DNA of 64,000 nucleotides from Rheinheimera texasensis DSM 17496 (GCF_000711985.1 NZ_JONU01000007.1:62001-126000), one strand, 5' to 3'; shown: positions 44,465 to 53,583, counted from the first letter of the stretch. Notes: generated by a model from the letters alone, not told the origin. Numbers and translations: made by a program.

Positions 44465-46807
44465 TCAGAAGCGGGCAGTGAGGCCCAAAGCCAGCGAGCG
44501 GCCCGGTAAAGGCACGTCTTCTTTGACAAAAGAGCTATGCACAAAACCCAGCTTATCCGTCAGGTTGGTTGCTTTGAGGTAGGCGGTTAAGTCCAGCGCA
44601 GCCAGGTCAAAGTCGTAGCTGACATTGGCATCCACCAGCGTATAACCAGCCGTGACTGTCTCATCCACAGCGATTTTGTCTTGTTTGGCGTAATGTGTCA
44701 GGCCAAATTGCCCTGACCAGTTTTCGCCCTGATACTGATACGACACACCGGCTTTCATCGGCGGTGTCCGAGGCAGGTCGCCACCGGACTTGAGTTCTGC
44801 CCGCACGCTGTCGGCAAAGAACTCAAGCTGCTGGGCAGGCGCAAAACGCCAGTTCAGCGCAAATTCAACGCCATAGAGCCGCGCATCGGCTTGACGGTAT
44901 TGATAAACAGTGAAATCACCGTGATCGTGCTCATCTTCGGCTTCACCTTCATGCTCTTCATGGGCATGCAGCTGTGCCATCGTCAGGCCGGTATTGGCCT
45001 GATAGATAAAATCATCGACTTCATTGAGGAAGAAGTTATAACTGAAGGTCAGGTCACCTTTGGTTTTGGCAAAACCTAAGTCAATGTTGTTCGCTACTTC
45101 CTTCTCAACTGAGTCTGGATGGAAGTGGATATCGCCATCTTCTGTCAGTTCATAACCCAAACCGAGCTCATAGCCCTGAGTCGCGATATGCAGGCCATTG
45201 GCAAACAACTCACTGGCACCAGGCGCCCGTGCTGAGTGGCTGAGCTGCAGCGACCACTGATAACCCGGTACAAATTGCCAGACCAGGCCCGAGGATAAGC
45301 TGGATGCTGTTGCTGAATATTTCGTTAGCAGCAGTTCTTCGTGCTCTTCGTCATCATGCGAGGTGTCGTGCTCGCCGTTGACTGGCGTATGACGGACGCG
45401 CTCTAAGCGCGCGCCAAGCTGCCACTGCACATCGCCAAAGGATTTTTCTTCCAGGATAAACAAAGCATTGCTATGAGTATCTGTTGCCGGTGTAAACGCC
45501 TCTTCGCCGCTGGCGGCAAAATCACTTTGGTGCTGATGCAGGCCGACCAGACCATGCCAGCCCAAGAAATCGCTGTGTTCAATGCTGAGGCGATTTTCCA
45601 GACTGTCGTTTTCAAAACGGGTGCCAGGTACACCACCTTCTACTTCTGCGTGCTGATAGTCGGTGTAAGCGCTCTGTAGTGCAATAGTTTCAATGCCTTT
45701 CACCGGGGAATACCATTCGGCCGCCAGACCATAACGGTTTTGCGTCAAATCGGCATAAACGCCTTCGTCGGTGTGCTCGTCTGCTGACTCGGTTTCCTCT
45801 TCGCCATGATGGTGATGGCCCGGAATGCCGTATTGGCTGTTGATCCGGCCATAAGAGACCCCAATCAGGCCGTCAGTCGTGACCCAGCTGCCGCCAAGGT
45901 TCAGTCCTTGATTATCGAGTTGGCTATTTTCAATCTGATCCAGCGTTTCACCTTCATCATTGGTAAAGGTCGGCGTATCAAAGTTATCAGTCTGGCGATC
46001 GTAGCCATCGAAGTGCCAGGCAAATTCGCCTTGGCTACCGTCGTGCGCCAGCGCAGCAGTCCTTTCATTGGCAACGGTGTTGTATTTGGTATCAATGACG
46101 GTTTGCGGGCTGCGCATCTGGCGTGGAATGCGGTTGTCGACCAGATTGACCACACCACCGATAGCACCACTGCCATAGAGCAGCGTGGCTGGGCCGCGTA
46201 ACACTTCAATTTGCTCTGTAGTGATGGCGTCGGCGGAAATCGCATGGTCCGGGCCCACTCGTGACACGTCTGCGCTGTCGAGGCCATTACTCAGCACTTT
46301 CACCCGCGGTCCATCTAAACCGCGGATCACCGGTGCTGCCGCGACCGGGCCATAATAGTTGCTGTGCACGCCTGGGGTAAATTTTAGTGTCTCACCGATA
46401 GTGGGCTCTTGCCGGCGTTGTAAGGCTTCGCCACTTAATACCGAAGCCGGTTGCGCCATATCCAGATCATAATGATGTAAACCGGCTGCTGAGACGCGTA
46501 AATGCTCAATGCTGCCTTTGCTCAGCGCGACTTGTAACTGGGGCTGTTCTGCTTTAACAAACTGATCGTTAAAGCCTTTAGCGGCGATGTGGATTTCGGC
46601 GCCGGACTGCACAGTTAAACGAAATTCACCGGCAGCGTTGGTATACACATATTGCTGGCGACCATGCACGTGAACTTTGGCATTGCTGACCGGCTGGCCT
46701 TGTTCATTCAGAACTTTGCCTTGTAGCTGCAACTCGGCGCCTGTTGCTGTAGTAGAAACCAACGCCAGACCCAGCGCGAAATTCAGGGCGGATAAACGAA
46801 ACGTCAT
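44465..46807 (-). CDS. TonB-dependent outer-membrane receptor with His-rich loops (possible zinc receptor)
   Basis: 780 residues. A signal peptide is followed by a carboxypeptidase-regulatory-like domain (VLNEQGQPVSNAKVHVHGRQ, about 30-95). The plug domain (about 115-230) has IGETLKFTPGVHS and IEVLRGPATLLYGSGAIGGVVNLVDNRIP. A 22-strand barrel ends in aromatic Phe (LALGLTARF). Three loops are full of His and acidic residues: GHHHHGEEETESADEH (about 335), HDTSHDDEEHEE (about 480) and HAHEEHEGEAEDEHDHGD (about 635). This is the hallmark of ZnuD-type zinc receptors; copper or nickel are alternatives. A 10-bp dyad lies upstream. Confidence 0.88.
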   Translation of the reverse strand: MTFRLSALNFALGLALVSTTATGAELQLQGKVLNEQGQPVSNAKVHVHGRQQYVYTNAAGEFRLTVQSGAEIHIAAKGFNDQFVKAEQPQLQVALSKGSIEHLRVSAAGLHHYDLDMAQPASVLSGEALQRRQEPTIGETLKFTPGVHSNYYGPVAAAPVIRGLDGPRVKVLSNGLDSADVSRVGPDHAISADAITTEQIEVLRGPATLLYGSGAIGGVVNLVDNRIPRQMRSPQTVIDTKYNTVANERTAALAHDGSQGEFAWHFDGYDRQTDNFDTPTFTNDEGETLDQIENSQLDNQGLNLGGSWVTTDGLIGVSYGRINSQYGIPGHHHHGEEETESADEHTDEGVYADLTQNRYGLAAEWYSPVKGIETIALQSAYTDYQHAEVEGGVPGTRFENDSLENRLSIEHSDFLGWHGLVGLHQHQSDFAASGEEAFTPATDTHSNALFILEEKSFGDVQWQLGARLERVRHTPVNGEHDTSHDDEEHEELLLTKYSATASSLSSGLVWQFVPGYQWSLQLSHSARAPGASELFANGLHIATQGYELGLGYELTEDGDIHFHPDSVEKEVANNIDLGFAKTKGDLTFSYNFFLNEVDDFIYQANTGLTMAQLHAHEEHEGEAEDEHDHGDFTVYQYRQADARLYGVEFALNWRFAPAQQLEFFADSVRAELKSGGDLPRTPPMKAGVSYQYQGENWSGQFGLTHYAKQDKIAVDETVTAGYTLVDANVSYDFDLAALDLTAYLKATNLTDKLGFVHSSFVKEDVPLPGRSLALGLTARF

Positions 46808-46831
46808 AGCAAATTACCTGATTGAGGTGTG

Positions 46832-46868
46832 ATAACATTACATTTTAAAGGTAATGATATAAAGTAAC
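46832..46868 (-). promoter_or_regulatory. Dyad before TonB receptor (candidate metalloregulator site)
   Basis: ATAACATTAC (46832-46841) and GTAATGATAT (46851-46860) are inverted with 9 of 10 matches and a 9-base gap. GTAATGATATAAAGTAAC (46851-46868) forms a second, overlapping imperfect palindrome. The AT-rich TAAC/GTTA design resembles Zur sites. Inference. Confidence 0.4.
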
Positions 46869-47040
46869 AATACTCTTCATCGGCAGAATTTGGCAGTTGG
46901 CAGGCAGGAACCCTGGTTTCTTACGCTGTAAAACCTGCTGTGCAGTCAAGTTCCAGCCACTATGTGCATGGATTATGCAGGACAAAAAACGGGCTTCTAC
47001 ACTGTAATTGCAGCGGTTTGTCACCGAAAAAGGGGGCTGT

Positions 47041-47568
47041 ATGCAACTGGCAATGAAAGTCGTGCGGCTGGAGCTGTTTTATAACCATGCGGCCAGCCAG
47101 CGTTTTTTACACGAAATCCGTTATTTGTCGCCATTTTTTGCCGAAGAGGTCGAGCACTTTTGTTTGCGTCTGCTTTCTTTGCTGAGTCTCTATGAATTTG
47201 CACCGGCGCTGGCGCAGGCTGCTGGCAAAGGCCCTGATCTTTTTGTCAAAGACGAGCACAGCCATTACCGGCTCTGGTGTCAGGTAGCGGTGCCAAACGA
47301 CAAACAACTACAGCGTGCTTGCCATCAAAGCGATCAGGTGTTGTTAATGTTGCCGGAGTACGAGCAACAAAAATATTTGCAGGCGCATAAACAAAGCGCC
47401 AACCTGCAGATCTGTGGCGTCAGTGCTGACACCCTGAATGATTTTGCTCAGATGCTCAAAGCCAATATGCAGCTCAGTGTCTGGCGTGACGACGACGTGC
47501 TGCAAATCACCGACGGCCAGCAGCTGCTCGAACTCGCGGCGCCGCCGGTTAGCTCCACGCTGCACTGA
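47041..47568 (+). CDS. yaeQ: YaeQ family protein
   Basis: 175 residues. The order of segments fits YaeQ, a PD-(D/E)XK-fold protein of unknown role: YNHAASQRFLHEIRYLSPFFAEEVEHFCLRLLSLLSLYE, then GPDLFVKDEHSHYRLWCQVAVPNDKQLQRACHQSDQVLL. Similarity to E. coli YaeQ is modest but collinear. ATG 47041 follows AGGGGGC at the right distance; an upstream in-frame start at 47008 is not needed. Confidence 0.78.
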   Translation: MQLAMKVVRLELFYNHAASQRFLHEIRYLSPFFAEEVEHFCLRLLSLLSLYEFAPALAQAAGKGPDLFVKDEHSHYRLWCQVAVPNDKQLQRACHQSDQVLLMLPEYEQQKYLQAHKQSANLQICGVSADTLNDFAQMLKANMQLSVWRDDDVLQITDGQQLLELAAPPVSSTLH

Positions 47569-47654
47569 TTGCACTTTCAGCTGTCACAGGTATAATTCGC
47601 CGCTGTTTTTTTGCTCCGGATTTGCGATCCGGCTTATTGCATAAAAGGTGAAAT

Positions 47655-48572
47655 ATGTACGTTGTTGCTGCGCTCTATAAGTTTGTGAATTTGCCCGATT
47701 ATGTCGAACTGCGGGATAAGTTGTATCAGCATTTGGTGCTGAATAAAGTTAAAGGCACCTTGTTGCTGGCCGAAGAGGGCATCAACGGTACTATTTGCGG
47801 CACTCGCGAAGGCATCGACGCAGTCCGCCAGTGGCTCGATGCCGATGGCCGCTTTGAAGGCCTGTCATATAAAGAATCATTTGCCGATGAGCCGGCGTTT
47901 TACCGTACTAAAGTAAAACTAAAAACAGAGATCGTGACGATGGGTGTGCCGGGTGTTAACCCGCAACATATCGTCGGCACTTATGTCAAAGGCGAAGACT
48001 GGAACCGGCTTATTGAAGACCCTGACACCATTCTGATCGATACCCGTAACGACTATGAAGTGGCTATCGGCACCTTTAAAAACGCCGTTAATCCTAATAC
48101 CACCAGCTTTCGCGAGTTCCCGCAATGGGCCGCCGAGAATCTGGACAAAACCAAACATAAAAAAGTCGCGATGTTTTGCACCGGCGGTATTCGCTGCGAA
48201 AAATCCACTGCCTACTTAAAAGAGCAGGGCTTTGACGAGGTGTATCACCTTGACGGCGGCATCCTGAAATATTTGGAAGAGATGCCGGAGCAAAACAGTT
48301 TGTGGCAAGGCGAGTGTTTTGTGTTTGACCAGCGCGTTGCCGTCAAACACGGCTTAGAGCAAGGCAGTTATGACCAATGTTATGCGTGTCGCATGCCATT
48401 GTCGCCAGCGGATATGCAATCTGAGAAATACATTAAAGGCATGAGTTGCCCGCATTGCCATGACCAGCTGTCTGAGGAACAAAAAGCGTCGTTTGCTGAA
48501 CGGCAGAAACAAATTGAACTGGCCAAACAACGCGGTGAACAACATATCCGTGACGGTAAAGTCGATTTCTGA
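47655..48572 (+). CDS. trhO: tRNA uridine-34 hydroxylase TrhO (rhodanese family)
   Basis: 305 residues. Oxygen-dependent hydroxylation of U34 in tRNAs on the way to 5-methoxyuridine/cmo5U. An N-terminal acylphosphatase-like domain ([23 protein letters not shown] ... [16 protein letters not shown]) is followed by the rhodanese domain with active Cys in [16 protein letters not shown] (about residue 178). The C-terminal zinc-like Cys set is CYACRMPL and CPHCHDQL. Formerly YceA. Confidence 0.95.
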   Translation: MYVVAALYKFVNLPDYVELRDKLYQHLVLNKVKGTLLLAEEGINGTICGTREGIDAVRQWLDADGRFEGLSYKESFADEPAFYRTKVKLKTEIVTMGVPGVNPQHIVGTYVKGEDWNRLIEDPDTILIDTRNDYEVAIGTFKNAVNPNTTSFREFPQWAAENLDKTKHKKVAMFCTGGIRCEKSTAYLKEQGFDEVYHLDGGILKYLEEMPEQNSLWQGECFVFDQRVAVKHGLEQGSYDQCYACRMPLSPADMQSEKYIKGMSCPHCHDQLSEEQKASFAERQKQIELAKQRGEQHIRDGKVDF

Positions 48573-48592
48573 ACAGAGACTTAGAAGTAAAC

Positions 48593-48619
48593 AAGGGCAC
48601 CTGCGGGTGCCCTTGGTTT
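48593..48619. terminator. Bidirectional terminator after trhO
   Basis: AAGGGCACC / GGTGCCCTT stem (48593-48601, 48606-48614), loop TGCG, then GGTTTTT. Also close to the serine-hydrolase stop on the other strand. Confidence 0.85.
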
Positions 48620-48629
48620 TTGCTGAAGA

Positions 48630-49868
48630 CTAAAATAGCGATGGGTCAATTTGTTGCAAAAATGGACGCAGGATCCCGGCGGCCTGTAAGGCAAAATCAC
48701 AAAAATCCTCTTTGACAATATTGGTGTTCATAGCGAGCACTAACTGATAATCCGGATAAATCACCAACCAGCTCTGTGCACCATCTGAAACACCGCCGTG
48801 ATGCACGTAGCGGATGGTTTTTTTCAGCGGATTGTCTTTATCACAATACAAATTGCCATGTTCAGTTCGGCGAAATCCAAGGGCGTAGTTTTGTGGATTA
48901 ACACTACCATCCTGAAGACGTTGTGGTGTCCAGAATTCCTGTTGTAACTGGGGTGGAATAAAAGCAACATCAAACCATGCCGAGCCTATGGTGACTAAAT
49001 CGATAGAACTGGCCGCCAGACCGCCGCCGGCCAGTTTTTGACTTAAGTCCACCGGCCAATGTGGTTTCACCTGATTGGCTTTAGACTGGTAAAAGGTCAC
49101 CTGCTCTTTGTGCGGGTGGTGCGCCGCCCCAAGACTTTTCAGCTGGAGCGGTTTGTAGAGCTGCTCAGTCAGATAAGCTAAAAAAGGCGTCTTGCTGGCA
49201 CTTTGCAGCACACTGCTGGCAAGATTGACGTCAAATGAACTGTATAAAAAGCCGTGCCCTGGCTGATATTGCAAAGTGGCATGATCAAAAATCTGCAGTC
49301 CGTCATCAACGTTTGGAAAATGCCGTTGTTTCAGCAGGCTTTGTACAACGCCGCGCCAGTCGTCATTTTGTTCATAACCAGGCAAACCCGCAGTGTGGGA
49401 CATTAACTGGCGCAGTGTAAGAACCTGCCACTGTGGATTCGGCAGAGAGGCTTTATAGCTGGCAATAGGGACATCCAATTGCAAGGTTCCGGCTGCGACT
49501 GCGCGTGCTATAGCAGTTGCAGTTACCGCTTTAGATGTGCTGCCAATGCGGAACTGGCTCTGAAGGCTGGCGGCCCGCTTGCTACTGACGTCGGCATATC
49601 CGGCCGCGCCAGCCCAAATCAGCTTGCCCTGCCAGGCAACAGCTGCCGTGAGTGCTGGCATTTGTTGCTGTGCTCTGGATTGTTGCAGTGACAGGAAAGC
49701 GCTCTGCGCAGCACTCGAGAATTCATCCTGATAAATCTGTTGTATCGCCGGTACCTGGTCAGGGAGCTGTTGCCAGCCAGTAGTCAGATACCACAGAGCC
49801 GGCACAACAATGATCATAACGGGTAACAGCACTAATATTTTCCATATTTTTACGTTCATCTTCAGCAT
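48630..49868 (-). CDS. Beta-lactamase-fold serine hydrolase
   Basis: 412 residues. An N-terminal hydrophobic segment (KILVLLPVMIIVVPALWYL) is a signal anchor or signal peptide, so the enzyme acts in the periplasm. Class C-like motifs: S110-T-S-K113 in FRIGSTSKAVTAT (SxxK), Y-S-S in LYSSFDVNLASS (YxN position), and HHGGVSDGAQ (the KTG-like HxG position). Family members are esterases, D-amino peptidases or PBP4*-like; true beta-lactamase activity is not assumed. It lies 97 bases downstream of the M56/ankyrin gene on the same strand and may belong to its operon. ATG 49868 has AGGA 8 bases upstream. Confidence 0.87.
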   Translation of the reverse strand: MLKMNVKIWKILVLLPVMIIVVPALWYLTTGWQQLPDQVPAIQQIYQDEFSSAAQSAFLSLQQSRAQQQMPALTAAVAWQGKLIWAGAAGYADVSSKRAASLQSQFRIGSTSKAVTATAIARAVAAGTLQLDVPIASYKASLPNPQWQVLTLRQLMSHTAGLPGYEQNDDWRGVVQSLLKQRHFPNVDDGLQIFDHATLQYQPGHGFLYSSFDVNLASSVLQSASKTPFLAYLTEQLYKPLQLKSLGAAHHPHKEQVTFYQSKANQVKPHWPVDLSQKLAGGGLAASSIDLVTIGSAWFDVAFIPPQLQQEFWTPQRLQDGSVNPQNYALGFRRTEHGNLYCDKDNPLKKTIRYVHHGGVSDGAQSWLVIYPDYQLVLAMNTNIVKEDFCDFALQAAGILRPFLQQIDPSLF

Positions 49869-49965
49869 CCTCGAGTTCCTTTTGGCAAAAGCGGGCCTGA
49901 CAGCACCGGAATGGCGCTGCTGGCTATTGAGTTGTATAGCGGTGAAGGGTTAGATCAGGGCGACA

Positions 49966-51504
49966 TCAGCGGGCGCCCCGCGCCAGCAAAAATTGCCGGG
50001 TTTGTTCATTGGCTGCTCGATTTAATGCTGAGCGCATTTGCGGGCCATCCGACAACGGCGTTTCGACCTGCAGGTTGATGAAGGCGCCGCTGGACAACAA
50101 CAATTGCAGCATGGCAAGGTCGCCGCGACTACTTGCGTTAATCAGTGCACTTTCGTCGGCAAGTACCACAGCGTTAACATCGGCTCCTGCGGCAATCAGC
50201 TGTCTTGCCAATGCCAGGTCGCCAAGCTGGCTGGCGATAATCAGCGCATTGCCGTCGCCGCGGCTACTGACATTTGGATCTGCACCATAAGCTAACAGCA
50301 GGTTGACCATCTCTGGCAGTTGCTGGCGGACGGCAATCATCAATGCATTGCCATCGCCGGGCATCGGTAAGTCCAGTGGCGCGCCTTGCTGCAGCAGTTT
50401 CACCACTTGCGTCGTATCGTTCGCTTGCACCGCCTGGAGCAATTCGGCCAAAGGCTTTAACTGACTGAGCCGCACCTGAGCGTGCCGGGCCGGTAGTTCG
50501 GCCAATTGCCATTGCTGCACCAGCAACAATGATGCGACCAACCACAGCATGAATGCAGAAAAAACGCCAGCGGACAGCCAGACGGTGCCGGGAGCTTTGG
50601 GCTGCAGTACCGCATCAATCCGCCTGGTCAGGACGGCCTGACGTAGAAAATGCTGCGCGAAAAAGGCGCCGGCGTTTTTTTGCGGCGGTGTACAGGCGGC
50701 ACAATCAAGCAATGTTTGGGCATAGAGGATTTGGTCGCCTTGTTTGGTGACGGCTTCATGGTCGCAACGCAGTTCGCGCCAAAGATTCAATTGATTGGCA
50801 GCTAAGCGCCAGGCCGGGCTCCACCAGAACAGGCAGCTAACCATTTGTTGCAGCAGATACGCGCGCAGATCCTGATGTTGCAGGTGACAAAGTTCATGAT
50901 TGAGGACGCATTCGAGTTGCGCTGGTGATAATTCAGTGAGGTAACGCTCAGGCAGCAGGATCTGCGGCCGGCGCAGACCAACCAGCATTGCACTGTGGAT
51001 TGCCGGATGCTGCAAGACCGGGACAGGCGATGTGAATGATTTCAACGGGGCCTGGCAGGCCTCCTGTCGCAAGCGACGTGCTTGATAGTATCCGCCAAAT
51101 AATTTCCCGACGCGGACCAAAGCACCCAACGGCAAAATCAGCCAGAGCCAAAAAGCCGGTGCCAGCAGATAGATAAGCTGCGAGGTGAGTGGCCAGCGCA
51201 CTTGCTGTATTGTCTGCCCGGAGGCGGGAATATCGGCGGCGGCTGTTATCGCTGTGCTTTGCTCCAGCACTGGGCTGATTGTCGCCTGAAACCATGGCAT
51301 CAGTTGTTGGTCCAGTGCCCAGGGTTGTAACAGCAGCATCGGCATGATGATGAGTAACAGGGCGGCGCTGTACCAGAGTTTGAGCATAATGGCGGGTTGA
51401 TGCTTCAGGCGGCTGCCGCCGGCGACTAACAATACTGGTACTAGCATGGTTGCCAGCAGCAGATGCAGGAGCAGATAAAAGGCCAGCCAGCTGACTTCGA
51501 CCAT
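49966..51504 (-). CDS. M56 (BlaR1/MecR1-type) membrane metallopeptidase with C-terminal ankyrin repeats
   Basis: 512 residues. Four hydrophobic segments (about 5-28, 42-62, 108-131, 308-330). Between the third and fourth lies the M56 zinc protease: HELCH (203-207) and ELRCDHEAV (244-252). After the fourth segment, where BlaR1 carries a penicillin-binding sensor, there are three to four ankyrin repeats instead (about 355-490): ALMIAVRQQLPEMVNLLLAYGADPN, ALIIASQLGDLALARQLIAAGADVN, ALINASSRGDLAMLQLLLSSGA. By BlaR1 topology these would face the periplasm. ATG 51504 is chosen; the ORF reaches 51609 but that part is low-complexity and overlaps the repressor. The start is 4 bases after the blaI-like stop. 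Confidence 0.9.
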   Translation of the reverse strand: MVEVSWLAFYLLLHLLLATMLVPVLLVAGGSRLKHQPAIMLKLWYSAALLLIIMPMLLLQPWALDQQLMPWFQATISPVLEQSTAITAAADIPASGQTIQQVRWPLTSQLIYLLAPAFWLWLILPLGALVRVGKLFGGYYQARRLRQEACQAPLKSFTSPVPVLQHPAIHSAMLVGLRRPQILLPERYLTELSPAQLECVLNHELCHLQHQDLRAYLLQQMVSCLFWWSPAWRLAANQLNLWRELRCDHEAVTKQGDQILYAQTLLDCAACTPPQKNAGAFFAQHFLRQAVLTRRIDAVLQPKAPGTVWLSAGVFSAFMLWLVASLLLVQQWQLAELPARHAQVRLSQLKPLAELLQAVQANDTTQVVKLLQQGAPLDLPMPGDGNALMIAVRQQLPEMVNLLLAYGADPNVSSRGDGNALIIASQLGDLALARQLIAAGADVNAVVLADESALINASSRGDLAMLQLLLSSGAFINLQVETPLSDGPQMRSALNRAANEQTRQFLLARGAR

Positions 51505-51508
51505 GATG

Positions 51509-51946
51509 TTACTCTTTGCCGGACATGTCGTTGGACGATGACCGCGTGGTGTTGGTCTGCTGGGTTGTCGCCGCGGCCTGATCGATCTTTTGTTGCAGTT
51601 GCGCGGCAAGATCAGCGGACAGCGCTGTTTCAGTGATCAGATGTTGCGCCAACAATGTAGGGGAGCCGCCAAAAAATTTCTTCACCAATGCCAGCAACGC
51701 CTGACTGCGGGCTTCCTGTTGGACTGTTGTCGCCTGATACAAAAAGGCTTTGCCTTGCTTTTCGCAGCTGACGTGGCCTTTATCCAACAAAATGCGACAG
51801 AGAGTTTGGATAGTGGTGTAGGCGACCGGCTGGTCTTGACTGAGTTCTGCTGCGATTTCGCGCACAGTCATAGGCCCGTGTTGCCACAGCACCTGCATAA
51901 TTTTTTGCTCGGCAGCGGTCAGTTCATTGGATTTTGGCCTCGCCAT
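51509..51946 (-). CDS. BlaI/MecI/CopY-family repressor
   Basis: 145 residues. The winged helix is LTAAEQKIMQVLWQHGPMTVREIAAEL ... VAYTTIQTLCRILLDKGHVSCEKQGKAFLYQ. The C-terminal dimerisation half (SQALLALVKKFFGGSPTLLAQHL) contains the region that BlaR1/MecR1-type proteases cut. The M56 protease gene follows after 4 bases, so repressor and protease are one operon. Two palindromic operators lie just upstream of its start. What it senses is unknown. Confidence 0.92.
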   Translation of the reverse strand: MARPKSNELTAAEQKIMQVLWQHGPMTVREIAAELSQDQPVAYTTIQTLCRILLDKGHVSCEKQGKAFLYQATTVQQEARSQALLALVKKFFGGSPTLLAQHLITETALSADLAAQLQQKIDQAAATTQQTNTTRSSSNDMSGKE

Positions 51947-51961
51947 GGCAGTGCTCCGGTT

Positions 51962-52025
51962 AAAACTAATTGTTTAGTTTTAACTCTACCCGAGCCTCTG
52001 TTGATTATCAACTAATTATTTAGTT
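51962..52025 (-). promoter_or_regulatory. Twin palindromic operators of the BlaI-type repressor
   Basis: Copy 1: AAAACTAA-TTGT-TTAGTTTT (51962-51981), a perfect 8-bp dyad. Copy 2: AACTAA-TTAT-TTAGTT (52010-52025). Both share AACTAATTnTTTAGTT and their centres are 46 bases apart. They lie 15-79 bases upstream of the repressor start, as expected for autoregulation. Confidence 0.75.
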
Positions 52026-52162
52026 TTTAGAAAAAGGCCTGCCAAAGCTGAACAGCAGAGGAGCGATGGCAATCCCTGAGTTGGTAAACTGTCAGGCTGA
52101 TCAGCTTTTAATCCGTTGTCGCCACAAGGCAGACTGCCGCAAAGACGTCATAATCTTTTTAT

Positions 52163-52187
52163 AAATTAGAATAATTAAGCCTAATTT
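52163..52187. promoter_or_regulatory. Inverted repeat before cytochrome b561
   Basis: AAATTAG (52163-52169) and CTAATTT (52181-52187), 7-bp perfect arms with 11 bases between, 53 bases before the cytochrome gene. The remaining part of the 290-base gap carries the twin operators described separately. Confidence 0.35.
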
Positions 52188-52239
52188 TGCCACTATTATT
52201 CGATAGCTGATTCAGCCAGAATGCTTTCAGGAGGGCTTT

Positions 52240-52812
52240 ATGACCACAAAAACGCAACATTATCATCCGCTGCATATTGCATTACATTGGCTGATGGCAC
52301 TGATGATCCCGGCACTGTTTGGCGTCGGACTGTGGATGACCGGCCTGGATTATTACAGCAGCTGGTATAAAACTGCGCCGGACCTGCATAAAAGTTTCGG
52401 CATTTTGTTGGCTTTGTTGTTGCTGTTTCGCCTGGTGGCGATCCGACTTTTTGGTAAACCGGCAGCCAGCGGCGCCGGTGTGTTGCAAAAAGCCGCTGTG
52501 GTGGCACACGCACTGATGTATGGGTTGCTGGTGGCAATTATGCTGTCCGGGTATCTGATTTCAACGGCTGATAACCGTGGTATCCCGGTATTTGGTTTGT
52601 TTGAAGTGCCTGGTTTTGGTGAGTTTTTCCCGGATCAGGCTGATATTGCCGGTGCAGCCCATTTGTATCTGGCCTGGACACTGATTGCACTGGTTGTTTT
52701 ACACGCCGGTGCTGCGTTGAAACATCATTTTGTAGATAAAGATAACACCCTGACACGGATGCTCGGTCGTCGTAACGCCGCTGCGTCTTCCCCTGATAAC
52801 CCGGAGATCTAA
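52240..52812 (+). CDS. Cytochrome b561-family protein
   Basis: 190 residues with four hydrophobic helices. Heme-ligand His residues sit in the expected places: HPLHIALHWLMALM in helix 1, LHKSFGILLALLLLFRL in helix 2, VVAHALMYGLLVAIMLSGY in helix 3 and AAHLYLAWTLIALVVLHAGAALKHHF in helix 4. Acts in electron transfer at the inner membrane. AGGAGGGC supports ATG 52240. The stop directly touches the ATG of yceI, so the pair is coupled, a common arrangement. Confidence 0.93.
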   Translation: MTTKTQHYHPLHIALHWLMALMIPALFGVGLWMTGLDYYSSWYKTAPDLHKSFGILLALLLLFRLVAIRLFGKPAASGAGVLQKAAVVAHALMYGLLVAIMLSGYLISTADNRGIPVFGLFEVPGFGEFFPDQADIAGAAHLYLAWTLIALVVLHAGAALKHHFVDKDNTLTRMLGRRNAAASSPDNPEI

Positions 52813-53382
52813 ATGAAAAAATTATTGTTAGCTGCTGCTTTTGCCGCATCCTTTACGTCTGTTGCCAACGCAGCAGATTACGTCATCGACACACAAGGCG
52901 CTCACGCTTTTATCCAGTTTAAAGTCAGTCACTTAGGCTACAGCTGGTTACACGGTCGTTTTAACACTTTCAGTGGCGATTTCAGCTATGACAGCGCCAA
53001 TCTGGCTGCTGCCAAAATAAAGCTGGATATCGATACGAAGTCAGTGGATTCAAACCACGCTGAGCGTGATAAACACCTGCGTAGCGGTGATTTCCTGAAT
53101 GTGGACAAACACCCGAAAGCCAGCTTTGTCAGCACCAAAGTGGTGCCGGGCGCTGATGGCAAATTTGACCTGGTCGGTAACTTCACCTTAAATGGCGTGA
53201 CTAAAGAAGTAACCATTGCTGCGACCAAGACCGGTGAAGGCAAAGACCCGTGGGGCGGTTACCGCGCGGGTTTCCACGGTACGACCAGCATTAAACTGAG
53301 TGATTTCGCTATCAAAAACATCCTCGGCCCGGCATCAGAAACCGTGTATCTGGATCTGGTTGTTGAAGGTGTGCGTAAATAA
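52813..53382 (+). CDS. yceI: YceI family periplasmic protein
   Basis: 189 residues. A signal peptide ends near SVANA-ADYV. The mature lipocalin-like barrel contains [28 protein letters not shown] and [16 protein letters not shown], the usual YceI blocks. Homologues bind polyisoprenoid lipids such as octaprenyl derivatives. Starts with no gap after the b561 gene, which suggests the two work with the same quinone-like lipid or redox step. Confidence 0.93.
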   Translation: MKKLLLAAAFAASFTSVANAADYVIDTQGAHAFIQFKVSHLGYSWLHGRFNTFSGDFSYDSANLAAAKIKLDIDTKSVDSNHAERDKHLRSGDFLNVDKHPKASFVSTKVVPGADGKFDLVGNFTLNGVTKEVTIAATKTGEGKDPWGGYRAGFHGTTSIKLSDFAIKNILGPASETVYLDLVVEGVRK

Positions 53383-53396
53383 GTTCGAGCTTAAGG

Positions 53397-53422
53397 AAAA
53401 GCCTGCTGTTGCAGGCTTTTTT
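53397..53422 (+). terminator. Terminator of b561-yceI operon
   Basis: AAAAGCCTGC / GCAGGCTTTT perfect stem (53397-53406, 53411-53420), loop TGTT, T run. Confidence 0.9.
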
Positions 53423-53454
53423 GTGCGTTAAAAGAGCCACGCGATTTAAGTGAA

Positions 53455-53583
53455 CTTGCAGAAGCGAGCTGTGGTAGCGAAATAAGCAGACCGTCAACCG
53501 CAGGGACAGCGGATGATGAGCCTACACGGCTGTGGGCCCCTGGAGTGTTCACGGCGTGTCTGCGTTTTGCTAGCTCAGCCGCT
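53455..53583. repeat. Intergenic segment, possible dispersed repeat
   Basis: The stretch between the yceI terminator and yfaE is GC-rich and has no convincing gene. It contains CCGCAGGGACAGCGG and CACGGCGTGTCTGCG, which look like the dispersed intergenic elements I remember from related genomes. That identity is a memory-based guess that a genome-wide search must confirm. Confidence 0.3.
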
